From the NCBI RefSeq assembly GCF_024345205.1, contig NZ_BROC01000002.1, positions 114,406 to 178,405 on the forward strand: DNA of 64,000 bases, in the 5' to 3' direction. Shown piece after piece: positions 30,212 through 41,340 of this stretch. The stretch is from Lapidilactobacillus luobeiensis. Its GTDB lineage: Bacteria; Bacillota; Bacilli; Lactobacillales; Lactobacillaceae. The notes beneath the pieces were generated by a model that made no database searches, was not told where the DNA came from, and saw only the letters and a program-made list of their open reading frames with translations. Every line of letters begins with the position of its first letter. The first letter of the stretch is position 1. A program made the translations under genes and the position numbers.

Positions 30212-30703
30212 ATGCAGATCGTTATTGGGGTTTTAGCCGCGATCCTGCTTTTGGGGATCGGCGGAGGGATCGGGCACCATTATTGGCTGATCCATCGACA
30301 GCGTCAACAACAACAATTATTGGATCAGCAATTGCGAGCGGCTTTGCTGCCTTGGCAAGCCAAGTATCCTTTTATCAAATTCGCCAGCTTGAGTAGCACC
30401 GTGCCAGTTTCGATCTGGCATCGTGACGTCTTATTATTTGAGTATCAAGTCGCGGTGACACCGACCCATTCATTAACGATCACTGCCGCAGAACTGACCG
30501 CATTATTGAATCAAATCTTAAAACTGCCAGCACCTGTCCATGTGACAGAATGCTGGCAGCTACAACAGAGTTTTCATTTCGATGTTGCTTATTTGGCCAA
30601 TCAGGCAACGATACGCTATATGCATGATATGGATCGAATCAAAGTTGCGGATCAGTCTGCACCTCCTGGGCCGGCAAAACCAACTACGCCGAAAAAATCG
30701 TGA
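30212..30703 (+). CDS. Membrane-anchored protein, unknown
   Basis: A 163-residue protein that I do not recognise. It has a single hydrophobic helix at about residues 3-25 (VIGVLAAILLLGIGGGIG), then a Gln/Arg-rich stretch and a soluble region with mixed strand and helix character, and a Pro/Lys tail. The N terminus looks like a signal anchor without a cleavage site. AAAGGAGG precedes ATG 30212, and TATACT at 30184 may be a -10. It lies alone between the divergent rpoY gene and convergent def. Confidence 0.65.
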   Translation: MQIVIGVLAAILLLGIGGGIGHHYWLIHRQRQQQQLLDQQLRAALLPWQAKYPFIKFASLSSTVPVSIWHRDVLLFEYQVAVTPTHSLTITAAELTALLNQILKLPAPVHVTECWQLQQSFHFDVAYLANQATIRYMHDMDRIKVADQSAPPGPAKPTTPKKS

Positions 30704-30750
30704 TCCTATCAGCTTCGGTGCTACTTCGGCCGGATCCTGAGCGCGCTGTT

Positions 30751-31314
30751 TTAGTCGATCAGCACCGTACTTTGATCGGCTAACTGATAAGGTGCTTGTT
30801 TGTTGATCAAATCATAGTATAAATGACCGTTTAGATGATCGATCTCATGTTGACAAACGATCGCGGGGTAATCGCGCAAGCGGATCTTGTGAGTCTGACC
30901 GCTAACGTCTTGGTAGCGTAACGTGATCCGATCGTGGCGCACGACATAACCTTCAACATCGTGATCAACGGATAAGCAACCTTCACCTTCTGACAAGGCA
31001 GCAGGTTGGACTGAGTGGCTGACGATCACAGGATTGATGATCACTTCTTTAAAAAGTGGTTTAGGATCATCCTCCGCACCGGGTACTAAAACTGCCGCCA
31101 TCATTTTAGAAACACCAACTTGAGGTGCGGCTAGGCCAACGCCGGGGCGTAGACCATATTTTTCGGCTAATTTAGGATCTTGACTGTTTTCCAAGTAGGC
31201 CATCATCGTTTGCGCAAGTTCTTGATCCGTCGCACTTAAGGGAAATTCAACTTGGGCGCCGACTTGTCGCAGTACGGGATCGCCATCGCGAACGATGTCA
31301 TTCATTAAAATCAA
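30751..31314 (-). CDS. def: Peptide deformylase
   Basis: Def removes the formyl group from nascent N-terminal methionine at the ribosome. The 187-residue metalloenzyme has all three motifs: [18 protein letters not shown], and the metal-binding QHEIDHLNG. The last two carry the Cys and both His ligands. The insertion between motifs I and II marks it as a type II (Gram-positive) enzyme. I placed the start at TTG 31314, seven bases after GGGAGG; ATG 31305 is an alternative three codons later. Confidence 0.93.
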   Translation of the reverse strand: MILMNDIVRDGDPVLRQVGAQVEFPLSATDQELAQTMMAYLENSQDPKLAEKYGLRPGVGLAAPQVGVSKMMAAVLVPGAEDDPKPLFKEVIINPVIVSHSVQPAALSEGEGCLSVDHDVEGYVVRHDRITLRYQDVSGQTHKIRLRDYPAIVCQHEIDHLNGHLYYDLINKQAPYQLADQSTVLID

Positions 31315-31457
31315 AATAGTTCCTCCCACTCTCAATAAATTCACATTGAGTCTAGTTTAGCAAAAAAAAACTGATAATTAAAGCTCTTGGAAGAAACAAA
31401 CCAGATTCTTCATTGAAGTAGAGGGAAGTAGAGGGATCACGGTCAAGGGTAAACAAC

Positions 31458-31562
31458 GTGTTTTCAGTGATCGGGTTTTTGAATGTGCAGGCGATCATGG
31501 GCTTCTGGTCAATCAGACCGGTCCGAAAAGATGGTCATGCCGGCTTTCAGATGATCATTTGA
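31458..31562 (+). CDS. Possible 34-residue small ORF
   Basis: An open frame of 34 codons begins at GTG 31458 with AAGGG seven bases upstream, and ends TGA. The predicted peptide starts MFSVIGFLNVQAIMGFW, hydrophobic, then becomes basic. A strong hairpin terminator follows about 95 bases later. No family is recognised and chance is possible. Confidence 0.2.
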   Translation: MFSVIGFLNVQAIMGFWSIRPVRKDGHAGFQMII

Positions 31563-31655
31563 GCTGAGCGGAGTTCGATCAGTTCGCGCCGAGGGACTGG
31601 GCGCTAGGAGCAACTGCCAACATCATACTGATCAAAATGATTTGAAAGAACAAAT

Positions 31656-31711
31656 AAAAAAATTAAGCAAGACTAAATCGCTGCTGCGATTGATTTTGTT
31701 TAACTTTTTTT
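31656..31711. terminator. Orphan terminator-like hairpin
   Basis: Arms of about 25 bases (31656-31681 and 31686-31711) pair with several G-U and a few mismatched positions around a TGCT loop. The left arm starts with an A-run and the right ends TTAACTTTTTTT. No gene on either strand ends here: def reads away and mgtA starts later. It may terminate an unannotated RNA. Confidence 0.6.
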
Positions 31712-31733
31712 GAAAAAAAGCAATCGTGATCAG

Positions 31734-31761
31734 TTGCATTTGACCCAAAAAACGTTATGAT
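31734..31761 (+). promoter_or_regulatory. Promoter of the M-box-mgtA transcript
   Basis: TTGCAT at 31734-31739, a 16-base spacer and TATGAT at 31756-31761, about 24 bases before the riboswitch. Confidence 0.6.
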
Positions 31762-31784
31762 AGGGATTGAGAGAAATCAGAATA

Positions 31785-31935
31785 GACACCTGTTAGGTGA
31801 GGCTCCTATGCAAACAAACGCTACTGCTCAGAAACATCGAGAGATGCCCATGAGTCAGCTGGAATTGCCTTCAAGGCTTTTTCTAATGTAGCTGAATTGG
31901 ATTCTACGTTGCATAGTGCTAAAACTCGACAGTGA
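31785..31935 (+). promoter_or_regulatory. M-box (ykoK) magnesium riboswitch
   Basis: The conserved M-box blocks are present in order: GTTAGGTGAGGCTCCTATG at 31792-31810, ACGCTACTGC, CATCGAGAGATGCCCATGAG, and the closing AGTGCTAAAACTCGACAG near 31915-31932. This RNA binds Mg2+ and, when bound, favours the terminator at 31949-31978. The gene downstream, mgtA, is the expected target, so Mg2+ scarcity should switch it on. Confidence 0.95.
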
Positions 31936-31948
31936 TCCTGCTTATATT

Positions 31949-31978
31949 GGCACACTCACTGACGAGTGGGCCTTTTTT
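31949..31978 (+). terminator. Intrinsic terminator of the M-box
   Basis: Arms GGCACACTC and GAGTGGGCC pair over nine bases with one mismatch around ACTGAC, followed by TTTTTT. It is the riboswitch expression platform. Confidence 0.9.
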
Positions 31979-32094
31979 CGTGGCTGTTGCTGATCAAATA
32001 ATCGTACTTAAACTGGAGGTGATCGCGTGTCTGCTGGTCCGAATGCAAATCAAACACAGAGTAATCAAGAAACCGAACCTGGAGGTATAATACC

Positions 32095-34722
32095 ATGTTG
32101 TTTACAAATAAGAAGACCGCGATCGCACACAGCAAAGCTGCGGCGCTGATCAAGGAAAGCCAACAAAGTCCAGCAGAATTGCTGGCGACTTTGGCGACTC
32201 GGCCAACTGGTTTGACGACTGCTGAGGCAGAACAACGGTTGGAACAGTATGGCCCCAATCAAGTGATCACCCATGAAAAAAATAGTAAATTGAAATTATT
32301 AGGTCAAGCTTTTTTAGATCCTTTTGTGATCGTATTGATTTTTTTAGCGATCTTATCGGCGTTAACAGCAGACTATGATGGGGCAATCGTCATGACGATG
32401 ATGATCTTATTATCAGTAGTTTTGCGGTTCGTCCAAGAGTTACGTTCCGAAAAGGCCAGTGCCGCTTTACAAAAAATGATCGAGAACACCTGCGCCATTA
32501 CTCGGCAGGATCTAACGAAAGAATTGCCCATGACGGTCGTAGTCCCCGGCGATATTATTGAATTACGGACGGGGGATCTGATCCCTGCCGATGCCTATTT
32601 GCTCAAAACAAAAGACCTTTTTTTGAATCAATCTTCGATCACTGGCGAGGCGATGCCAGTCGAGAAATTCGCCACTCTGGCTGATGAAGCGGCTACGGCG
32701 GTGGATAGCGCCAGTGAAAATCAAGTTTTTGATCAACATAATCTGGTCTTTATGGGGACTGATGTTCTCAGCGGTAGTGGTCAGGCTGTGATTTTACGGA
32801 CGGGTAGTCAAACGCTTTTTGGTGACTTAGCTAAATTAGCGACCCAAAAACGTGGCGCGACTCAGTTCGATCGTGGGTTACGGCGGATCTCACGCTTGCT
32901 GATCACCATGATGATCGTCCTCGTTCCGATCGTTTTTCTGATCAACGCCTTTACTAAGGGAGATTGGACGCAGGCCTTCTTTTTCGCAGTGGCAGTAGCG
33001 GTCGGGCTGACGCCAGAAATGTTACCGATGGTCGTCAATAGTAATTTAGCCAAAGGCGCGACGACCTTGGCCAAGAAAAAAGTGATCGTCAAAGAGTTGC
33101 GCGCGGTGCAAAACCTGGGCGCAGTCGATGTCCTCTGTACGGATAAAACAGGGACTTTGACGCAAGATCAGATCACCTTGATGTCGCACTTGGATCCTCA
33201 AGGAAACAGTGACGCGAGGGTGTTACAATATGCATTCATGAATTCTTACTATCAAACTGGTTGGCGAAATCTTTTGGATCAGGCAGTGATCGATTATGGT
33301 CAGGCAATCCAACATGCCACTTTGATGACGGACCTGCCCGATAATCTCCAAAAGGTCGATGAGATCCCCTTTGACTTCAATCGGCGGCGGTTGACTGTGG
33401 TCGTGAAGAATCAGCAACATCAGTGGATGGTGACCAAGGGCGCCTTTGAAGAGATCCTGAAGATCTGTGACCGGGTCGAATGGAATGGTCGAGTCCAGCC
33501 AATGACCGCAACGATCCGTGATCAATTAGTGGCGCTGAATCAACGACTCAACAATGAAGGAATGCGGATCTTGGGGATCGCTTACCGGATGGATGTCCAT
33601 CAACAAGCGACTTATCAGATCAATGATGAACAAAAAATGGTTTTTGCTGGCTTGATGGGTTTCTTGGATCCAGAGAAAGCCACGGCCAAGCAAGCGATCC
33701 AATTGTTGCAGGCTCATGGCGTTACAGTGAAGATCTTGACTGGCGATAATGGCGCGATCACGCAACATGTTGCTGGTAAAGTGGGGATCAAGGAAACCAG
33801 TTACTTAGAAGGCCAAGCACTCGCGGAGCTCAATGATCAAGAATTGGCCGCCGTGGTCGAAGAACATGACTTATTTGTCAAACTCAACCCCGTCCAAAAG
33901 GCGCGGATCATTAAAATATTGCAACAAAAACATACAGTCGCCTTCATGGGAGACGGGATCAATGATGCTCCGGCCCTGCGTCAGGCCGATGTGGGGATCT
34001 CTGTGGAGAACGCGGCTGATGTGACTAAAGAAGCAAGTCAAGTCATCTTGTTGGAAAAGAGTTTGCTGGTGCTCGAAGATGGTATCATCGAAGGTCGGGT
34101 CGTTTATCGAAATACGATGAAGTATATCCGCATGACGATCGCTTCCAATTTCGGCAATGCCTTGAGCGTGTTGTTGGCTAGTATCGTATTACCATTTTTG
34201 CCGATGTTATCACTACAGATCTTAGTCCAGAACCTGATTTATGATCTGGCGCAAATGTCATTGCCTTGGGATCATGTCGATGATGATTCGTTGCGGGCGC
34301 CCACACCTTGGCGGACAAAAGGCTTGCTTAAATTCGCCTTGATCTTTGGCCCGGTCAGCTCGATCTTTGATTTGATCACCTTTGCCTTTATGTGGTTCGC
34401 TTTGCAGGCCAACACAGTTGCCCAAGCTGGACTTTTCCAGACCGGCTGGTTCCTAGTTGGCTTGATCACCCAAAGTTTGATTATTTTCGTTTATCGGACA
34501 ACCCAGGTCCCGTTCTTCAAAAGTCGGGCTGGCAAACCGGTGATCGTTGCCACCGTGGCCGCGATCTTGGTTGGGTTCCTTGTGGTTTTTGGTCCGCTAC
34601 AGCACACATTTGGTTTTGTCGGTCTACCGGCCCAATATTGGCTGTTCCTCCCGTTAGTTGTTTTAGCTTATTTGGTGCTTTCCGACTTTCTTAAAGCCCG
34701 CTTAAATGTCGGTCTAGATTAA
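32095..34722 (+). CDS. mgtA: Magnesium-translocating P-type ATPase MgtA
   Basis: An 875-residue P-type ATPase of the P3B/MgtA type, importing Mg2+ across the membrane. The phosphorylated aspartate lies in DKTGTLT (D350), the actuator motif is TGEAMP, the nucleotide-binding hinge motif is MGDGINDAPALRQADVG, and about ten hydrophobic segments are in the usual pattern (two, two, six). GGAGG precedes ATG 32095. The M-box riboswitch upstream directly supports Mg2+ as substrate. The gene is transcribed alone. Confidence 0.97.
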   Translation: MLFTNKKTAIAHSKAAALIKESQQSPAELLATLATRPTGLTTAEAEQRLEQYGPNQVITHEKNSKLKLLGQAFLDPFVIVLIFLAILSALTADYDGAIVMTMMILLSVVLRFVQELRSEKASAALQKMIENTCAITRQDLTKELPMTVVVPGDIIELRTGDLIPADAYLLKTKDLFLNQSSITGEAMPVEKFATLADEAATAVDSASENQVFDQHNLVFMGTDVLSGSGQAVILRTGSQTLFGDLAKLATQKRGATQFDRGLRRISRLLITMMIVLVPIVFLINAFTKGDWTQAFFFAVAVAVGLTPEMLPMVVNSNLAKGATTLAKKKVIVKELRAVQNLGAVDVLCTDKTGTLTQDQITLMSHLDPQGNSDARVLQYAFMNSYYQTGWRNLLDQAVIDYGQAIQHATLMTDLPDNLQKVDEIPFDFNRRRLTVVVKNQQHQWMVTKGAFEEILKICDRVEWNGRVQPMTATIRDQLVALNQRLNNEGMRILGIAYRMDVHQQATYQINDEQKMVFAGLMGFLDPEKATAKQAIQLLQAHGVTVKILTGDNGAITQHVAGKVGIKETSYLEGQALAELNDQELAAVVEEHDLFVKLNPVQKARIIKILQQKHTVAFMGDGINDAPALRQADVGISVENAADVTKEASQVILLEKSLLVLEDGIIEGRVVYRNTMKYIRMTIASNFGNALSVLLASIVLPFLPMLSLQILVQNLIYDLAQMSLPWDHVDDDSLRAPTPWRTKGLLKFALIFGPVSSIFDLITFAFMWFALQANTVAQAGLFQTGWFLVGLITQSLIIFVYRTTQVPFFKSRAGKPVIVATVAAILVGFLVVFGPLQHTFGFVGLPAQYWLFLPLVVLAYLVLSDFLKARLNVGLD

Positions 34723-34754
34723 ATGATTAAGAAAATTAAGACAGTTTTAAAACA

Positions 34755-34808
34755 GCAAGTCGATTTGTTTGTGAGCTCAAACGTTCACAAAAAGATCGGC
34801 TTGTTTTT
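34755..34808 (+). terminator. Terminator after mgtA
   Basis: Arms around CAAGTCGATTTGTTTGTGA and TCACAAAAAGATCGGCTTG pair with a few wobbles, followed by TTTTTCT. Confidence 0.8.
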
Positions 34809-34871
34809 CTGTGCTTCCATTCACAGATTTTAATAATGGCAACGCTTTTTTAAGGAATGGAGATAAATCGC

Positions 34872-34900
34872 TTGCAACTTCGTTTTGAACATGATATCTT
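34872..34900 (+). promoter_or_regulatory. Promoter candidate of pdhABCD
   Basis: TTGCAA at 34872-34877, a 17-base spacer and TATCTT at 34895-34900, about 70 bases before pdhA. I found no clear cre or other operator. Confidence 0.5.
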
Positions 34901-34932
34901 AAAATTAAATGCTAGATAATAATACAGTTTGA

Positions 34933-36072
<1,140 letters not shown>

Positions 36073-36073
36073 G

Positions 36074-37051
36074 ATGGCTCAAAAAACAATGATCCAAGCA
36101 ATCACTGATGCCATGGCAGTTGAATTGGCCAATGATGACAATGTCTTAGTTTTCGGCGAGGACGTTGGTAAAAACGGTGGGGTCTTCCGCGCGACGGAAG
36201 GTCTCCAAGCGAAGTTCGGCGAAGACCGTGTTTTTGATACCCCTTTAGCAGAATCAGGGATCGGTGGTCTTTCGATCGGTTTAGCACTGGAAGGTTTTCG
36301 GCCTGTTCCTGAGATCCAGTTCTTTGGTTTTATTTTGGAGACGATGGATTCGATCGGCGGTCAAATGGCACGGATGCGTTATCGAATGGGCAATACCCGC
36401 CAGATGCCGATCACGATCCGTGCGCCTTTCGGTGGTGGTGTCCATACCCCGGAGATGCACTCCGATAATTTCGAAGGTCTGATCACTTCATTTCCAGGTA
36501 TTCGGGTCGTGGTCCCAAGCAACCCTTATGATGCCAAAGGACTTTTGATCAGCGCGATCCGTAGCAATGATCCGGTGATGTATCTGGAACATATGAAACT
36601 TTATCGGTCTTTCCGTGATGAGGTGCCAGATGGTGAATATACGGTCCCTCTCGATCAAGCCAACGTAACTCGTTCTGGTCGTGATGTGACCATCGTCACT
36701 TACGGCGCAATGGTTCGTGAGGCCACAAAAGCAGCGGATGAATTGGCCAAGGCAAATATTGAGGCCGAAGTGATCGATCTGCGGACGATCGCACCTTTAG
36801 ATATGAAGACGATCATTGCATCGGTTGAAAAAACAGGTCGGGTCGTCGTCGTTCAAGAAGCGCAGCGGCAGGCCGGAGTTGGTAATCAAGTGATCTCCGA
36901 GATCTCGCAACGTGCGATCCTCAATCTGCAAGCGCCGATCGGTTTCGTCGCGGCGCCAGATACCCCATTCCCATTTGGCCAAGCGGAAACAGCCTGGTTA
37001 CCAAATGCCAATGATATCATCGCGGAAGTTAAAAAAACTGTCAATTTCTAG
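36074..37051 (+). CDS. pdhB: Pyruvate dehydrogenase E1 component, beta subunit
   Basis: The 325-residue beta subunit has the typical N-terminal [11 protein letters not shown], the [10 protein letters not shown] and [10 protein letters not shown] segments that line the ThDP pocket, and the C-terminal transketolase domain with [15 protein letters not shown] 36074 was chosen over an upstream in-frame start inside pdhA; GGGAGG is eleven bases before it. It is translated in the same operon, 23 bases before pdhC. Confidence 0.96.
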   Translation: MAQKTMIQAITDAMAVELANDDNVLVFGEDVGKNGGVFRATEGLQAKFGEDRVFDTPLAESGIGGLSIGLALEGFRPVPEIQFFGFILETMDSIGGQMARMRYRMGNTRQMPITIRAPFGGGVHTPEMHSDNFEGLITSFPGIRVVVPSNPYDAKGLLISAIRSNDPVMYLEHMKLYRSFRDEVPDGEYTVPLDQANVTRSGRDVTIVTYGAMVREATKAADELAKANIEAEVIDLRTIAPLDMKTIIASVEKTGRVVVVQEAQRQAGVGNQVISEISQRAILNLQAPIGFVAAPDTPFPFGQAETAWLPNANDIIAEVKKTVNF

Positions 37052-37074
37052 TTAAGGTGGAGGTCAGATAATCA

Positions 37075-38688
37075 ATGAGTTATGTATTTAAGTTACCTGA
37101 ATTGGGTGAAGGCATCGCAGAAGGCGAGATCGTCAAGTGGCACGTTGCTCCAGGCGATCAAGTCAAGGAAGATGACATCATCCTTGAAGTTCAAAATGAT
37201 AAATCTGTCGAAGAGATCCCCTCACCAACAGATGGCAAAGTGACCCAGATCTTAGCCAATGAAGGCGACACGGTAACGGTTGGCCAGCCTTTGATCGAGT
37301 TTGATGGCGATGGCAACAATAGTGCTCCGGCAGCGGCAAGTCCAACAACGACTGCGGCACCGGCAGCAGCGACGCCAGCTAGCTATTACCAGTTCAAACT
37401 TCCGGAATTAGGTGAAGGGATCGCGGAAGGCGAGATCGTTAAGTGGCATGTCGCACCAGGCGAAATGGTCAACGAAGACGACACTTTATTAGAAGTTCAA
37501 AATGACAAATCTGTCGAAGAGATCCCAGCGCCGGTCACTGGTAAAGTGATCCAGATCTTGACCAATGAAGGTGAGACCGTAACAGTCGGTCAGCCTTTAG
37601 TCGAGATTGACGCGCCTGAGGCTAATCCGACCGGGGCTAGTGTTACTGCGGCGCTAGTTAGCCCGGCGCCAAGTCCGGTGGCCCCAACGGCACCAGTTCC
37701 GTCAGCGCCGGCTGCAGTGGCAACACCGATCGTGGCTACTAGCACTCCGGGACAACCGATCTTAGCATTACCATCCGTTCGGCTCTACGCTCGGGAAAAA
37801 GGAATCGATTTGGCGACCGTACAGGCGACCGGTGACCATGGTCGGATCACAAAAGCCGATATTGATCGTAGTAGTGTTGGCGGGCCGGTACCAGTTGTTG
37901 CAGCATCAACGGCAGCAACAACCGCTAGTCCAGCAGCATCCGCTGCAACCGCGGCTGCTCCGGTAGAACCATTACCAGTTTTTGAAAATGAAACGCGCGA
38001 GAAAATGTCGCCAATGCGTAAAGCAATCGCCAAGGCGATGGTGACAAGCAAGCACACTGCACCACATGTGACTCATTTTGACGAGGTTGAAGTTTCGGCA
38101 TTGATGGCTCATCGGAAACGCTTTAAACAAGTTGCTGCTGATAAGGGGATCAAGTTGACCTTCTTGCCTTATGTGGTCAAAGCATTAGTGATCGTATTGC
38201 GCGACTTCCCGATTTTGAACGCGTCTTTAGACGATGCGACTCAAGAGATCGTTTACAAGCATTACTTTAATGTGGGTATCGCTACGGACACGCCACACGG
38301 TCTGTACGTGCCGAACATCAAAGATGCAGATCGTAAGAGTATTTTTGAGATCGCTAAGGAGATCTCAGAAAATGCCCAGAAGGCACAGGACAATAAATTG
38401 AAGCCTGCTGAAATGGCTCATGGTTCAATGACGATCAGTAATATTGGTTCTCTAGGTGGTGGTTGGTTCACACCGGTGATCAATTATCCGGAAGATGCGA
38501 TCTTAGGTATCGGCAAGATCGCCAAGGAGCCAACTGTCAACGCTGACGGTGAGATCGTGGTGGGCAATATGTTGAAACTGTCCTTATCATTCGATCATCG
38601 GTTGATCGATGGCGCGACGGCTCAAAAAGCACTTAATGAATTAAAACAATTGTTGGCGGATCCAGAATTATTGTTGATGGAGGGATAG
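37075..38688 (+). CDS. pdhC: Dihydrolipoamide acetyltransferase, E2 component
   Basis: E2 forms the core of the complex and passes the acetyl group to CoA. The 537-residue protein carries two lipoyl domains (about residues 2-77 and 104-180, lipoyl lysines K43 and K145 in QNDKSVEE), Ala/Pro linkers, a subunit-binding domain (about 229-266, [11 protein letters not shown]), and the catalytic domain from about 305, with the SFDHRLIDG active site near 506-514. The two lipoyl domains are almost identical in their first 26 residues and similar in DNA, pointing to a recent duplication or gene conversion. Confidence 0.96.
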   Translation: MSYVFKLPELGEGIAEGEIVKWHVAPGDQVKEDDIILEVQNDKSVEEIPSPTDGKVTQILANEGDTVTVGQPLIEFDGDGNNSAPAAASPTTTAAPAAATPASYYQFKLPELGEGIAEGEIVKWHVAPGEMVNEDDTLLEVQNDKSVEEIPAPVTGKVIQILTNEGETVTVGQPLVEIDAPEANPTGASVTAALVSPAPSPVAPTAPVPSAPAAVATPIVATSTPGQPILALPSVRLYAREKGIDLATVQATGDHGRITKADIDRSSVGGPVPVVAASTAATTASPAASAATAAAPVEPLPVFENETREKMSPMRKAIAKAMVTSKHTAPHVTHFDEVEVSALMAHRKRFKQVAADKGIKLTFLPYVVKALVIVLRDFPILNASLDDATQEIVYKHYFNVGIATDTPHGLYVPNIKDADRKSIFEIAKEISENAQKAQDNKLKPAEMAHGSMTISNIGSLGGGWFTPVINYPEDAILGIGKIAKEPTVNADGEIVVGNMLKLSLSFDHRLIDGATAQKALNELKQLLADPELLLMEG

Positions 38689-38694
38689 TTAAAG

Positions 38695-40101
38695 ATGGTT
38701 GTTGGTGATTTTGCGATTGATTTAGACACAGTGGTGATCGGCGCTGGCCCTGGTGGTTATGTGGCCGCGATCCACGCCGCTGAACTGGGCCAAAAAGTGA
38801 CCGTGATCGAGCGAGAATATGTGGGCGGCGTTTGTTTAAACGTTGGCTGTATCCCATCTAAGGCCCTGATCAATGCTGGTCATCGTCTCCAAGAGGTGCG
38901 TGATTCCAGTTCGTTTGGTGTTAGTAAAACAGATGCGACGATCGATTTTGCTCAGACTCAAGATTGGAAACAACATCAGGTAGTGGAGCGCTTGACTGGC
39001 GGTGTCCGGATGTTGTTCAAAAAACATAAGATCGATTTGATCGAAGGGGACGCTTTCTTGAAAGACGATCACAGCCTACGTGTGATCAAGTCTGACAGCG
39101 CCCAAACTTATACGTTCAAGAACTTGATCATCGCCACTGGCTCGCGTCCTGTGGAGATCAAGGGCTTTAAGTTTGAAAAACGGGTCGTAGATTCGACGGG
39201 CGGCTTGAATCTACCTGAAGTCCCTAAAGAATTAGTCGTGATCGGTGGCGGTTATATCGGTTCTGAATTGGCCGGCGCTTATGCCAATCTAGGGGCTCAC
39301 GTAACGATCTTGGAAGGCACGCCTTCAATTTTGCCGAACTTCGATCAAGATATGGTCAAACTTGTTTTGGATAGCTTCAAAAAACGTGGCGTGACGGTGA
39401 TCACCAAAGCAATGGCCCAAGCGGCAACGAATTTTGCTGATCATGTCGAAGTCAAGTATGAAGTCGCTGGTAAAACAGAAACGATCTCGGCTGATTATGT
39501 GATGGTCACGGTTGGTCGGCGACCGAATACCAATGATATGGGCCTAGAGCAAGCAGGCGTCACTGTTGGTGAACGGGGTCTATTGCCAGTGGATAATCAA
39601 GGTCGGACTAATAAATCAAATATTTACGCGATCGGGGATATCGTTGCTGGTGCTGCTTTAGCACATAAGGCTTCTTATGAAGGTAAAGTCGCGGCAGAAG
39701 CGATCAGTGGCAAGGCTGCAGCGGTCGATTATCGGGCGATGCCTGCCGTTTGTTATACCGATCCAGAATTGGCTTCCACTGGCTTGACCTTAAAAGAGGC
39801 AAAAGCGGCTGGTTACGATGCCAAGTCTGATAAATTCCCCTTCATGGCTAATGGTCGCGCGATCTCACTGAATGCCACAGAAGGTTTTGTCAAGTTGATC
39901 TCCAACAAGGCTGATGGTACTTTGCTAGGTGCTCAGATCGCCGGTTCTGGAGCGAGTGATTTGATCTCTGAGCTGACTTTAGCTGTTGAAGGCGGCATGA
40001 ATATCACAGATATTGCCTTAACGATCCATCCACATCCGACGCTAAGTGAAGCAATCATGGATGCGGCAGATGTTGCTGAAGGTTTCCCAACGAATATTTA
40101 A
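38695..40101 (+). CDS. pdhD: Dihydrolipoyl dehydrogenase, E3 component
   Basis: E3 reoxidises the lipoyl group of E2 with FAD and NAD+. The 468-residue flavoprotein has the FAD-binding [10 protein letters not shown] loop, the redox disulfide GGVCLNVGC (C47 and C52), the NAD-binding [11 protein letters not shown], and the C-terminal catalytic HPHPTLSE. It begins six bases after the pdhC stop, with GGAGGG upstream, and closes the operon. Confidence 0.96.
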   Translation: MVVGDFAIDLDTVVIGAGPGGYVAAIHAAELGQKVTVIEREYVGGVCLNVGCIPSKALINAGHRLQEVRDSSSFGVSKTDATIDFAQTQDWKQHQVVERLTGGVRMLFKKHKIDLIEGDAFLKDDHSLRVIKSDSAQTYTFKNLIIATGSRPVEIKGFKFEKRVVDSTGGLNLPEVPKELVVIGGGYIGSELAGAYANLGAHVTILEGTPSILPNFDQDMVKLVLDSFKKRGVTVITKAMAQAATNFADHVEVKYEVAGKTETISADYVMVTVGRRPNTNDMGLEQAGVTVGERGLLPVDNQGRTNKSNIYAIGDIVAGAALAHKASYEGKVAAEAISGKAAAVDYRAMPAVCYTDPELASTGLTLKEAKAAGYDAKSDKFPFMANGRAISLNATEGFVKLISNKADGTLLGAQIAGSGASDLISELTLAVEGGMNITDIALTIHPHPTLSEAIMDAADVAEGFPTNI

Positions 40102-40109
40102 GTGGTTCT

Positions 40110-40146
40110 CAAAGGTCCTTGGTCAAAAAACCAAGGATCTTTTTCT
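40110..40146 (+). terminator. Terminator of the pdh operon
   Basis: AAAGGTCCTTGGT and ACCAAGGATCTTT pair over 13 bases with one G-U, followed by TTTCT. Confidence 0.88.
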
Positions 40147-40275
40147 ATGTTGGCCTAGTTTGACGATCGTATTTGGCCGAATATTTGGCGCGTGATTGAC
40201 TTTTTGGTGGCGAAAGTGGTCCAGAACGAGTAGAATATGAGAAGATAACGTCTAAAAGACGATTTAGGAGCGCAT

Positions 40276-40557
40276 ATGGAACATAATTACAGTTACCCCT
40301 TAGACCCGGACTGGTCCACCGCTGAGATTTTATTGGTGATGCATCTTTATAACTTGGTCGAGGTAGCTTATGAGCATCAAGTCAATGTCGCAGAATTTCG
40401 CAATGTTTGGCATGAATACACCTATTTTTATCCGGCAAAGATGGATCAACGCCGGTTGGATCACGAGTTCAATGCGGTCAGTGGCTATTCGATCTATCGC
40501 GTCCAACAAGCGGTACAAAAAGCAGCACCTAATCAGAAAACGATCACAATGAAATGA
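40276..40557 (+). CDS. UPF0223 family protein
   Basis: A 93-residue soluble protein of UPF0223 (YktA of Bacillus), function unknown. The conserved parts NYSYPLDPDWSTAEI and FYPAKMDQRRLDHEF are present and the length is normal. GGAGCG precedes ATG 40276. It ends nine bases before suhB; the pair is conserved in Firmicutes. Confidence 0.9.
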   Translation: MEHNYSYPLDPDWSTAEILLVMHLYNLVEVAYEHQVNVAEFRNVWHEYTYFYPAKMDQRRLDHEFNAVSGYSIYRVQQAVQKAAPNQKTITMK

Positions 40558-40566
40558 GGGAGCAGC

Positions 40567-41340
40567 ATGATTTTCGAGCCATTAAAAATCCAATATGATC
40601 TAGTGAGCTGGCTGTCACTGGCCGGTGATCGGATCAGGCAAAGCATGCTGGGACCGATCCAAGTCAGTACCAAATCAGGGCCAAACGATTTAGTCACCAA
40701 TATTGATCGTCAGATCGAACAATTTTATGTGCAACAGATCCGGGCGGCTTATCCAGAAGCTAAGATTTGTGGTGAAGAGGGGTTCGGTGATAAAATCACC
40801 GATCTCCAGGGCCTAGTTTTCTTTGTGGATCCCATTGATGGGACGATGAATTTCGTGCGGCAACGACAAAATTTCGCCACGATGATCGGCGTTTTTTTGG
40901 ACGGGCAACCAGTGGTCGGCGCGATCGCAGATGTGATGCGGTCCGAATTGATCGTTGGTGGGCCGCAGACCGGCGTACAATTCAATGGTCGACCGATCAC
41001 ACTACCAGAACGACAACCGCTGGCAGAGGGCCTCTTAGGCGTTAATGCGTTGATGTATGCCCATGACCGCTATCATCTTCAGGCCTTGGCTGCGCAAACT
41101 TCAGGTGTGCGAGTAATTGGGAGCGCCGGACTAGAGTTCATGAGTTTGATCACCGATCAGCAGATCGGCTATATTTCCGCCTTATCTCCTTGGGATGTGG
41201 CGGCTGGATGGGCGATCAGTAGCGCTTTGGGACTAGAAGTCCGTAATTTGTCTGGGGCCATGCCCGCCTTACGTCAACGTGAGGTGATCGTCGCTGGGAT
41301 CCCGGCGATCTGGCCTGCGTTTAAAAAGTTGCAAAACTGA
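40567..41340 (+). CDS. suhB: Inositol monophosphatase family protein
   Basis: A 257-residue Mg2+-dependent phosphatase of the inositol monophosphatase family. The metal-binding DPIDGTMNF lies near residues 86-94, an upstream GEEGFGD gives another acidic ligand, and SPWDVAAGW near the C terminus gives the third. Substrate may be inositol phosphate or another small phosphate such as PAP; it cannot be told from sequence. GAGGGAGC precedes ATG 40567. It forms a two-gene unit with UPF0223, upstream of typA. Confidence 0.85.
   Translation: MIFEPLKIQYDLVSWLSLAGDRIRQSMLGPIQVSTKSGPNDLVTNIDRQIEQFYVQQIRAAYPEAKICGEEGFGDKITDLQGLVFFVDPIDGTMNFVRQRQNFATMIGVFLDGQPVVGAIADVMRSELIVGGPQTGVQFNGRPITLPERQPLAEGLLGVNALMYAHDRYHLQALAAQTSGVRVIGSAGLEFMSLITDQQIGYISALSPWDVAAGWAISSALGLEVRNLSGAMPALRQREVIVAGIPAIWPAFKKLQN

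Larger units (their letters stand above)
31315..32094. other. Long intergenic region between def and mgtA
   Basis: This 780-bp gap contains, from left to right, the def leader, a possible 34-codon ORF (31458-31562), a terminator-like hairpin with no assigned gene (31656-31711), the mgtA promoter (31734-31761), and the M-box riboswitch with terminator (31785-31978). Between 31979 and 32094 is the mgtA leader with its ribosome site, GGAGG. Confidence 0.7.

Noticed and set aside
31740..31761. TTGACC with TATGAT as the mgtA promoter
   Set aside because: The spacing is only ten bases; TTGCAT at 31734 gives 16 and fits better.
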